Assembly (NCBI GenBank): GCA_903840825.1
Contig: CAIMHL010000519.1
Span: 1-11,116, forward strand
From: an uncultured beta proteobacterium
GTDB lineage: Bacteria > Pseudomonadota > Gammaproteobacteria > Burkholderiales > Burkholderiaceae_C
DNA: 11,116 bases
Direction of reading: 5' to 3'
Shown here in pieces: positions 5,032 to 10,296 of the stretch (within the stretch, counting starts at the first letter, position 1; each line of letters opens with the position of its first letter). A program made the translations under genes and the position numbers. The notes under the pieces are model-generated. The model was given only the letters and a program-made list of their open reading frames with translations. It did no database searches and had not been told where the DNA came from.

Positions 5032-5889
5032 ATGCAAACTCGCTTTATCCTGATCCACACCAGCCACGCCGGTAACGTGGGCGCTGCGGCTCGCGCCATG
5101 AAAACCATGGGTTTTGATGACTTGGTGCTGGTGGCGCCGCGCTGGGCCAATGTGCTGAACCGCGAAGAAACCATTCAGCGCGCCAGCGGCGCTTTGGATG
5201 TCCTCAAAAATGCCCGCATTGTCGAGACCCTGGATGAAGCGCTGGACGGGATGACCCACTTGTGCGCCACCGCCATGACGCCACGCGACTTTGGCCCCCC
5301 CACCGTAACGCCGCGCGAGCATTTTGAGGCACTATCAAAAAATGAGCTGGTCAAGCATGCCCACTATGCTTTAAATGATGATTTGCTTGAAGGTGAGACT
5401 CCCTTGGTCGGGCTGGAAGCCCAGCAAGGCATGGCCTTTTTGTTTGGCAGCGAGCGCTACGGCATGAGCAACGAAGACGTGTACCGCTGCCACGCCTGCC
5501 TGAGCATTCCGAGCAACCCCAAGTTTGGTTCGCTGAACCTCGGTGCGGCTTTGCAGGTGGTGGCTTACGAATGGCGCCTGGCCTTGGGCGGTTACGCGAC
5601 ACCGGGCGAGCCGCAGCCAGAGGCCCCCAGCCCGGAGCGCCTGGACTTGTTGGCCGACGCCCATCAGATGGCGGGCATGTTGGCGCACTGGGAGCGCGCC
5701 TTGGTCTCGATTGGATTTTTGGACCCCCAAGCACCTAAAAAACTCATGCCCCGCCTGAACCAATTGTTTAACCGGGCGGGCGTGACGCAGGGCGAAATTC
5801 ATATCTTGCGGGGTATTGCCAAAATGATGGACCGCACCGATCTGCCAACAAAGCCCTTGGCTGAAACTGCGACCCCTGTGAAAGATTAA
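5032..5889 (+). CDS. trmJ: TrmJ-type tRNA/rRNA 2'-O-methyltransferase (SPOUT family)
   Basis: A 285-residue SPOUT methyltransferase. TrmJ of E. coli methylates the 2'-OH of position 32 in several tRNAs using S-adenosylmethionine. The N-terminal part R-F-I-L-I-H-T-S-H-A-G-N-V-G-A-A-A-R-A-M matches the family. The AdoMet-binding trefoil knot is visible as FLFGSERYGMSNED (about 137-149) and IPSNPKFGSLNLGAALQVVAYE (about 159-180, with S-L-N-L-G at 167-171). The C-terminal helical region is that of TrmJ (I-L-R-G-I-A-K-M-M). ATG 5032 is used; a TTG six codons upstream is unlikely. Compared with E. coli TrmJ, about 20 extra residues lie between P-R-E-H-F and the knot (about 100-127), where the DNA turns AT-rich. 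cysE follows after nine bases, suggesting one transcript. Confidence 0.92.
   Translation: MQTRFILIHTSHAGNVGAAARAMKTMGFDDLVLVAPRWANVLNREETIQRASGALDVLKNARIVETLDEALDGMTHLCATAMTPRDFGPPTVTPREHFEALSKNELVKHAHYALNDDLLEGETPLVGLEAQQGMAFLFGSERYGMSNEDVYRCHACLSIPSNPKFGSLNLGAALQVVAYEWRLALGGYATPGEPQPEAPSPERLDLLADAHQMAGMLAHWERALVSIGFLDPQAPKKLMPRLNQLFNRAGVTQGEIHILRGIAKMMDRTDLPTKPLAETATPVKD
5326..5396 (+). repeat. AT-rich repeat-like tract embedded in frame in trmJ
   Basis: The tract is visibly AT-rich against GC-rich flanks and carries CTATCAAAAAATGAGCTG, CAAGCATG and ATGCTTTAAATGATG. AAGCAT (5353-5358) and ATGCTT (5366-5371) form a small inverted repeat with a 7-base loop. Bases 5331-5359 match the mutS tract (2679-2651 read on the minus strand) at 21 of 29 positions, in the same codon phase. 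Both encode L-x-K-x-E-L-x-K-H, here L101-H109. The extra residues relative to E. coli TrmJ fall exactly here. The simplest reading is an old in-frame insertion of a dispersed element. Confidence 0.55.
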
Positions 5890-5898
5890 ACTTTAAAA

Positions 5899-6672
5899 AT
5901 GTTCATCCGACTTCGCTCCGACATTCAATGCATTCTTGACCGCGACCCAGCCGCCCGCACGTCCTGGGAGGTGCTGACCTGCTACCCCGGCCTGCATGCG
6001 CTGGTGCTGCACCGCCGAGCACACTGGTGCTGGACGCATGGCTTCAAGTGGTTGGGGCGTTTCGTGTCCCATATTTCTCGTTTTTTGACCGGTATTGAGA
6101 TTCACCCCGGCGCCAAAATTGGAGAACGCGTGTTTTTTGACCACGCAATGGGCGTGGTCGTGGGGGAAACCGCTGAAATTGGCGACGGCTGCACCATTTA
6201 CCAAGCCGTCACCTTGGGCGGCACCTCGCTCTACAAGGGCGTCAAACGTCACCCCACGCTGGGGCGCAATGTGGTGGTCGGGGCGGGCGCACAGGTGCTG
6301 GGCGGCTTCACGGTGGGCGATGGCGCCAAGATCGGCTCCAACGCGGTGGTCACTAAACCCGTGCCGCCAGGCGCTACCGCCGTGGGCAACCCGGCGCGCA
6401 TCATTCAAGCTGACTTGGATGTGAAGCGCGAAGAGGCGGCTTCCAAAATGGGGTTTTCAGCCTATGGCGTCACGCACAATGACGATCCGCTGAGCCAGGC
6501 TATGCGCGGCTTGATTGACAACGCCGGTTCTCAGGAGCACCAGATTGCCTTGCTGTGGCAGGCCATAGAAACCTTGCAAGCCAACCGCTCCGCCACCAAC
6601 TGCGTGCCCAGCGATGCGGCTTTGCAAGAGCATTTCGAAGCTGACAAACTCAATCAACTGGTGGGTAAGTAA
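5899..6672 (+). CDS. cysE: Serine O-acetyltransferase CysE
   Basis: A 257-residue enzyme that transfers acetyl from acetyl-CoA to L-serine, giving O-acetylserine for cysteine synthesis. The left-handed beta-helix is clear as hexapeptide repeats from about residue 65 to 165: I-H-P-G-A-K-I-G, V-V-V-G-E-T-A-E-I-G-D-G, V-T-L-G-G-T, V-V-V-G-A-G-A, I-G-S-N-A-V-V. The catalytic histidine is His82 in F-D-H-A-M-G, and the second active-site histidine is His118 in K-R-H-P. The N-terminal helical part is shorter than in E. coli (about 65 versus 140 residues), while an 85-residue mostly helical tail follows the beta-helix. The protein ends VGK rather than in the terminal Ile that E. coli CysE inserts into CysK, so the classical cysteine synthase contact may differ. 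It starts nine bases after trmJ and converges on mog. Confidence 0.95.
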   Translation: MFIRLRSDIQCILDRDPAARTSWEVLTCYPGLHALVLHRRAHWCWTHGFKWLGRFVSHISRFLTGIEIHPGAKIGERVFFDHAMGVVVGETAEIGDGCTIYQAVTLGGTSLYKGVKRHPTLGRNVVVGAGAQVLGGFTVGDGAKIGSNAVVTKPVPPGATAVGNPARIIQADLDVKREEAASKMGFSAYGVTHNDDPLSQAMRGLIDNAGSQEHQIALLWQAIETLQANRSATNCVPSDAALQEHFEADKLNQLVGK

Positions 6673-6678
6673 ATTAAC
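6670..6678. other. One-nucleotide convergent stop junction cysE/mog
   Basis: The sequence TAAATTAAC holds the cysE stop TAA (6670-6672), one A, and the complement of the mog stop (6674-6676). There is no room for a terminator, so transcripts from both sides must overlap. The identical nine bases recur at the pmbA/yqeY junction. Confidence 0.8.
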
Positions 6679-7276
6679 GCGGGCGGATGGCTGCCTTCGG
6701 CCTGAAGGCCTTGCACACCGCGTCATTGGTTTCAAGGTACGGCCCACCAATCAGGTCAATGCAGTAGGGCACGGCGGCAAAAATGCCCGCCATGACTGTC
6801 TCGCCTTCTGCGCCTCGCAGGCCTTCCAGCGTTTCCTGAATCGACTTGGGTTGGCCGGGCAGGTTGATGATGAGCGATTGATCACGGATGACCGCCACTT
6901 GGCGCGACAAAATCGCAGTCGGTACAAATTTAAGGCTGATCTGGCGCATTTGCTCACCAAACCCTGGCATCTCCTTGTGCGCTACCGCCAGCGTGGCCTC
7001 AGGCGTCACGTCGCGTAGCGCAGGGCCGGTGCCCCCTGTCGTTAAAACCAGGGCGCAACCCGCATCAACCAGCTCAATGAGGGCCGCGCTGATGGTGGCT
7101 TGGTCGTCCGGGATGAGGCGGGCTTCAAACCGAATCGGGTTGTGCAGGGCGCGGGTCAGCCAGTCTTGCAGGGCAGGCAGGCCCTTGTCGACATAAACGC
7201 CGGTGGAAGCCCGGTCGCTGATGGAGATAATGCCGATTTTGACGGCATCAAAGGCGGGGCTGACGGGCTCGTTCAT
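6674..7276 (-). CDS. mog: Molybdopterin adenylyltransferase Mog
   Basis: A 200-residue MoaB/Mog-fold enzyme that adenylylates molybdopterin to prepare it for molybdenum insertion. The N-terminal strand I-G-I-I-S-I-S-D-R-A-S-T-G is typical. The substrate-binding loop TTGGTGPALRDVTPEAT lies at about 79-95, and Asp89 is the conserved acidic residue after the G-T-G-P loop. L-I-I-N-L-P-G-Q-P-K-S at about 135-145 is the second active-site motif. Length is close to E. coli Mog (195). The start codon overlaps the darP stop (ATGA), so the two are probably translationally coupled. The 3' end meets cysE with one base between. Related MogA/MoaB proteins share the fold; the TTGGTGP...RDVTPEAT form favours Mog. 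Confidence 0.93.
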   Translation of the reverse strand: MNEPVSPAFDAVKIGIISISDRASTGVYVDKGLPALQDWLTRALHNPIRFEARLIPDDQATISAALIELVDAGCALVLTTGGTGPALRDVTPEATLAVAHKEMPGFGEQMRQISLKFVPTAILSRQVAVIRDQSLIINLPGQPKSIQETLEGLRGAEGETVMAGIFAAVPYCIDLIGGPYLETNDAVCKAFRPKAAIRPR

Positions 7277-7905
7277 GGAGCGCTGCCGGGGCCGTCAGGT
7301 TGGTCTAGCTGGCCCAGCTGCTCACGCGCAATCTGAAAAATATCTTTGTATGCGCGTCCGTGGCGCACGGGGCCACTGGGTTCTTCGGGTAGCGCGTCTT
7401 TACGGGCCTGACGAATCAGGGCGCGCAACTGCTGGGCATCGGTCTCGGGGCATTTGATGAGCCACTCGCCAAAAGCCTCGTCTTGCGCCATCAGGCGGTC
7501 GCGCCAGGTTTCAGCCAAGTGCAGCACCAGGTTTTCTTGCGGCGATCCGCTGAATTGTTCCGAGATGGCGGTGTGAATGGCGGCAATGCCGGCTTCGTCG
7601 ATCATGCGCATTTGCTTGCCGATGTACTGCATCTGGCGGCGCTTGCCTTCAAAGTTGGTGATGCGCTTGGCTTCTACCACGGCGTCTTTGAGCTTTTCGG
7701 TCAAGGCCAGACGTTTCATGAAGTCGGGGCGCAGGGTCAGTAAATCTTCCCCCAGCTTTTGAAGCTCCAGGCTTTCGCGCTTGAGATCGGTGCGGCTTTG
7801 GTCGTCGGTGCCTTTGAGTTCGCGCTTGAGTTCGAGATCGCGTTCGCTGCCTTCGGCGACGAATTCGCCCCTGACGAAGTAGCCTTTTTTGAATTTGCGT
7901 GCCAT
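7273..7905 (-). CDS. darP: Ribosome biogenesis factor DarP (YjgA, UPF0307)
   Basis: A 210-residue protein of the YjgA/DarP family, which binds late 50S precursors and helps their maturation. The sequence starts MARKFKKGYFVRGEFVAEGS, then has the family pattern S-R-T-D-L-K-R-E-S-L-E-L-Q-K-L-G-E-D-L-L, followed by a long charged helix and the conserved R-R-Q-M-Q-Y-I-G-K-Q-M-R block (about 90-101). The C-terminal L-R-A-L-I-R-Q-A-R-K-D segment leads into an extended tail. ATG 7905 is chosen over an upstream in-frame start, which would add 15 residues unlike the family and enter the promoter region. It is divergent from pmbA, the same arrangement as yjgA/pmbA in E. coli. Its stop overlaps the mog start. 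Confidence 0.93.
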   Translation of the reverse strand: MARKFKKGYFVRGEFVAEGSERDLELKRELKGTDDQSRTDLKRESLELQKLGEDLLTLRPDFMKRLALTEKLKDAVVEAKRITNFEGKRRQMQYIGKQMRMIDEAGIAAIHTAISEQFSGSPQENLVLHLAETWRDRLMAQDEAFGEWLIKCPETDAQQLRALIRQARKDALPEEPSGPVRHGRAYKDIFQIAREQLGQLDQPDGPGSAP

Positions 7906-7967
7906 GGTAAGGAAAATAGAGAGAGCGGGCACAGCGTGCCACGGAGCCAAGTATCATAGCCTCCGAT
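7906..7967. promoter_or_regulatory. Short divergent promoter region darP/pmbA
   Basis: Sixty-two bases separate the two starts. On the minus strand TATGAT (7958-7953) is a good -10 box for darP, with TTGGGT 17 bp upstream inside the pmbA coding region as a weak -35. On the plus strand TATCAT (7952-7957) could serve pmbA and would leave almost no leader before ATG 7968. The two boxes overlap, so polymerases would compete. A small inverted repeat, GGCAC/GTGCC (7928-7940), lies in between. Neither gene has a recognisable Shine-Dalgarno sequence. Confidence 0.4.
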
Positions 7968-9362
7968 ATGAAGAAACCCAATACGCCCCCCAACCAGCCC
8001 ACCGCTGACGCCGGCTTCAGCTACAGCCGCCCCTATTTTGAAGACCTTGTGGACACCGCTTTGGCCCATGCCAAAAAGCTGGGCGCCACGGATGCGGGGG
8101 CCGAAGCCTCTGAAGGTTGTGGCCTGAGTGTCTCGGTGCGCAAGGGCGAGTTGGAGAACGTAGAGCGTAACCGCGATAAGTCGCTGGGGATCACGGTGTA
8201 TGTGGGTAAGCGCCGTGGCAACGCCAGCACCTCTGACTTTTCCAAGGCCGCCATTCAACAAACTGTGCGCGCGGCTTTTGATATCGCCCGCTTCACGGCC
8301 GAAGACCCTTTTGCGGCTTTGCCTGATGCCAAAGATATTGCGCCCACCAGCAGGCACCGTAAAGATCTCGATTTATTCTTCCCCTGGGCTGTTGACAGCG
8401 AGCAAGCGGCCCAGTTGGCCTTGGTGTGCGAAGAGGCGGCGCTAAAAACCGACAAACGAATCACCAACAGCGAAGGTGCCAGCGTGTCGGCCCAGCAGTC
8501 GCATTTCTTCAGCGCCCACACGCACGGTTTTCGTGGCGGCTACGCCAGCTCTCGCCATTCGCTCTCGGTCTCGCCGATTGCTGGCAAGGGCCGCGACATG
8601 CAGCGCGACGCTTGGTACAGCTCCATGCGCAGTGCCGATGACTTGGCCTCTCCCGAGGCCGTAGGCCGCTATGCCGCTGAGCGCGCCTTGAGCCGCTTGA
8701 AGGCCCGCAAGATTGCCACCACCGAGTGCGCGGTGCTGTTTGAATCGCCATTGGCATCTGGCTTGCTGGGCAGTTTTGTGTCCGCCATTAGCGGTGGTGC
8801 TTTGTACCGCAAAAGCTCATTTTTGCTGGATTCGCTGGGCAAGCAAGTGCTGCCCAAGCACATCGATATTTTGGAAGACCCATTTGTCAAACGCGGCAAA
8901 GGCAGTTCCCCGTTTGACGACGAGGGTGTGCGCGTTAAGGCGCGCCAAGTGGTGGAGGCCGGGACGGTGCAGGGCTATTTTTTGAGCACTTACTCCGCCC
9001 GCAAATTGGGCATGAAGACAACGGGCAACGCTGGCGGCTCGCATAACTTAAGCATGACCTCGCGCCTGACCCGTCCTGGCGACGACTTGGACGCGATGCT
9101 GCAAAAGCTGGGTACTGGCCTGTTTGTGACCGAGCTGATGGGCAGCGGGGTGAACTACATCACCGGTGACTATTCCCGTGGGGCCAGTGGTTTTTGGGTG
9201 GAGAAGGGGCAGATTGCCTTCCCCGTGCACGAAATCACCATTGCAGGCAATATGAAAACCATGCTCAAAGGCATCAAGGCCATTGGCGCGGATACCTTTG
9301 GCTACGGCTCCAAGACGGTAGGCTCCATCTTGGTTAACCGCATGAAAGTAGCAGGTAGCTAA
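7968..9362 (+). CDS. pmbA: Metalloprotease-related protein PmbA/TldE
   Basis: A 464-residue TldD/PmbA family protein. With TldD it forms a cytoplasmic protease that degrades CcdA and processes peptides such as microcin B17; TldE is the partner lacking the zinc HExxxH motif, and none is seen here. Diagnostic segments are D-A-G-A-E-A-S-E-G-C-G-L-S-V-S-V-R-K-G-E-L-E-N-V-E-R (about 42-67), G-I-T-V-Y-V-G-K-R-R-G-N-A-S-T-S-D (about 74-90), S-S-P-F-D-D-E-G-V, and the C-terminal G-S-G-V-N-Y-I-T-G-D-Y-S-R-G-A-S-G-F-W-V-E block (392-412) with H-E-I-T-I-A-G-N-M-K after it. The first 22 residues are Pro/Ala-rich and variable. It is divergent from darP and ends one base from yqeY. Confidence 0.95.
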   Translation: MKKPNTPPNQPTADAGFSYSRPYFEDLVDTALAHAKKLGATDAGAEASEGCGLSVSVRKGELENVERNRDKSLGITVYVGKRRGNASTSDFSKAAIQQTVRAAFDIARFTAEDPFAALPDAKDIAPTSRHRKDLDLFFPWAVDSEQAAQLALVCEEAALKTDKRITNSEGASVSAQQSHFFSAHTHGFRGGYASSRHSLSVSPIAGKGRDMQRDAWYSSMRSADDLASPEAVGRYAAERALSRLKARKIATTECAVLFESPLASGLLGSFVSAISGGALYRKSSFLLDSLGKQVLPKHIDILEDPFVKRGKGSSPFDDEGVRVKARQVVEAGTVQGYFLSTYSARKLGMKTTGNAGGSHNLSMTSRLTRPGDDLDAMLQKLGTGLFVTELMGSGVNYITGDYSRGASGFWVEKGQIAFPVHEITIAGNMKTMLKGIKAIGADTFGYGSKTVGSILVNRMKVAGS

Positions 9363-9368
9363 ATTAAC
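9360..9368. other. One-nucleotide convergent stop junction pmbA/yqeY
   Basis: TAAATTAAC provides the pmbA stop (9360-9362), one A, and the complement of the yqeY stop (9364-9366). It is identical to the cysE/mog junction at 6670-6678. No terminator hairpin with a T-run is visible at either junction. Confidence 0.8.
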
Positions 9369-9810
9369 CCGCCAGGGCCGTTTTAACAGCGGCTGACACC
9401 TGGCCCATCTCGGCCTTGCCCGCCAGGCGGGTTTTAACCGCGCCCATGACCTTGCCCATATCGCCGGGGCCGCTCGCGCCCAACTCAGCCACGATGGCGC
9501 GCACTTCAGCCAACACCTCTTCAGCGCTCAGGCGCTGGGGCAGGTAGGCTTCCAGCACTTTGATCTCGGCAGATTCTTTGTCAGCCAAGTCCATGCGCTC
9601 AGCCAGCGTGAAGGCAGCTACCGAGTCTTTGCGCTGTTTGATGAGCTTGTCCACGATGGCGATCATCATCACGTCATCCACCACCACGCGCTCGTCCACC
9701 TCTTTTTGCTTGGCTGCCGCCAGCAGCAAGCGGATGGTGCCTAGGCGCTCGCTGTCTTTGGCGCGCATGGCGTTTTTCATATCTTCGGTAACTTGGTCTT
9801 TGAGTGACAT
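9364..9810 (-). CDS. yqeY: GatB/YqeY domain protein
   Basis: A 148-residue protein of the YqeY family, related to the C-terminal tRNA-binding domain of the amidotransferase subunit GatB. The hallmark blocks are visible: S-L-K-D-Q-V-T-E-D-M-K-N-A-M-R at the N-terminus, L-G-T-I-R-L-L-L-A-A, the Y-L-P-Q-R-L segment (about 89-94), and G-D-M-G-K-V-M-G-A-V-K-T-R-L-A-G-K-A near the C-terminus. Its cellular role is poorly defined; RNA binding is inferred from the GatB similarity. ATG 9810 has AGGAA at good spacing on the minus strand. It lies downstream of rpsU, its usual neighbour in many proteobacteria, but a strong terminator separates them here, so it needs read-through or its own promoter, which I could not identify. 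Confidence 0.93.
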   Translation of the reverse strand: MSLKDQVTEDMKNAMRAKDSERLGTIRLLLAAAKQKEVDERVVVDDVMMIAIVDKLIKQRKDSVAAFTLAERMDLADKESAEIKVLEAYLPQRLSAEEVLAEVRAIVAELGASGPGDMGKVMGAVKTRLAGKAEMGQVSAAVKTALAG

Positions 9811-9856
9811 GGTGTTAATTCCTGTAAGTGGAGAGTTTGATTATTGATTCTGAAAT

Positions 9857-9897
9857 AAAAAAAGCCCACCTGAGCGTCCCCGGTGAGCTTTTTTTTT
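9857..9897. terminator. Bidirectional rho-independent terminator between rpsU and yqeY
   Basis: GCCCACC (9864-9870) pairs with GGTGAGC (9882-9888), with one G-T wobble and an 11-base loop. The stem is flanked by seven A (9857-9863) and nine T (9889-9897), so a U-tract follows the hairpin on both strands. It ends rpsU transcription on the minus strand. On the plus strand it would stop antisense transcription from reaching rpsU. Confidence 0.88.
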
Positions 9898-9929
9898 GAG
9901 GCCTTGTGAGCCCACCCATCAATGTCTTT

Positions 9930-10142
9930 TTAGAACATTTTCTTGGGCAACTGCATAGCACGAATGCGCTTGTAGTTACGTTTGACGGCAGCTGCCTTCT
10001 TGCGCTTACGCTCAGCTGTGGGTTTTTCGTAGAACTCGCGAGCACGCAAGTCAGTCAATAAGCCAAGCTTCTCGATGGTGCGCTTAAAGCGGCGAAGGGC
10101 TACGTCAAAGGGTTCGTTCTCTTTTACACGGATGGTTGTCAT
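9930..10142 (-). CDS. rpsU: 30S ribosomal protein S21
   Basis: A 70-residue basic protein of the small ribosomal subunit platform, near the anti-Shine-Dalgarno end of 16S rRNA. It begins MTTIRVKENEPFDVALRRFK and continues through R-A-R-E-F-Y-E-K-P-T-A-E-R-K-R-K-K-A-A-A-V-K-R, the conserved S21 signature, ending Q-L-P-K-K-M-F. Length matches the family (about 70). The leader before ATG 10142 is about 120 bases if the promoter at 10267-10296 is used. It holds a GC-rich hairpin and a small upstream ORF ending four bases before the start codon. No strong Shine-Dalgarno sequence is present. The terminator at 9857-9897 follows. Confidence 0.97.
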   Translation of the reverse strand: MTTIRVKENEPFDVALRRFKRTIEKLGLLTDLRAREFYEKPTAERKRKKAAAVKRNYKRIRAMQLPKKMF

Positions 10143-10146
10143 TACT

Positions 10147-10209
10147 TCAGGTTATCCAGAATGTGCATGCTTCTATCAAAGGGAGATCGAGCCATTTGAC
10201 GAATATCAT
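10147..10209 (-). other. Possible 20-codon upstream ORF in the rpsU leader
   Basis: ATG 10209 is preceded by GCGGGGA at ribosome-site distance and opens a 20-codon frame (M-I-F-V-K-W-L-D-L-P-L-I-E-A-C-T-F-W-I-T) that stops at TGA 10147-10149, four bases before the rpsU ATG. The short hydrophobic peptide does not resemble a protein domain I know. If translated, ribosomes ending there could re-initiate at rpsU, which itself lacks a clear ribosome site. The frame may be chance; its length alone is not significant. Confidence 0.35.
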
Positions 10210-10216
10210 GCGATTT

Positions 10217-10246
10217 CCCCGCTTTAAAGTTGATCAGGCAGCGGGG
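10217..10246 (-). promoter_or_regulatory. GC-rich hairpin in the rpsU 5' leader
   Basis: CCCCGC (10217-10222) and GCGGGG (10241-10246) form a 6-bp all-GC stem with an 18-base loop. In the minus-strand RNA, the 3' arm GCGGGG would be the ribosome site of the upstream ORF at 10209, so folding would hide it. S21 or another factor could act on this structure, as other ribosomal protein leaders are autoregulated; this is inference. Confidence 0.4.
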
Positions 10247-10266
10247 GTTTGCCAGCAAAGCCTAGG

Positions 10267-10296
10267 ATTATAGCCTTACTTTTTAAGGCTTTTCAG
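10267..10296 (-). promoter_or_regulatory. Candidate rpsU promoter with inverted repeat in its spacer
   Basis: On the minus strand TATAAT (10272-10267) lies 18 bp from CTGAAA (10296-10291), a 6/6 and a 4/6 match to sigma-70. The spacer is almost filled by a perfect inverted repeat, AGCCTTA / TAAGGCT (10272-10278 and 10284-10290, 5-base loop). The -35 hexamer includes the TGA stop of the upstream flavoprotein gene. The inverted repeat may be an operator or the remains of a terminator; no T-run follows it on the minus strand. Confidence 0.5.

Noticed and set aside
5351..5802. Minus-strand open frames opposite trmJ
   Set aside because: Composition is that of antisense GC-rich coding sequence; no family resemblance.
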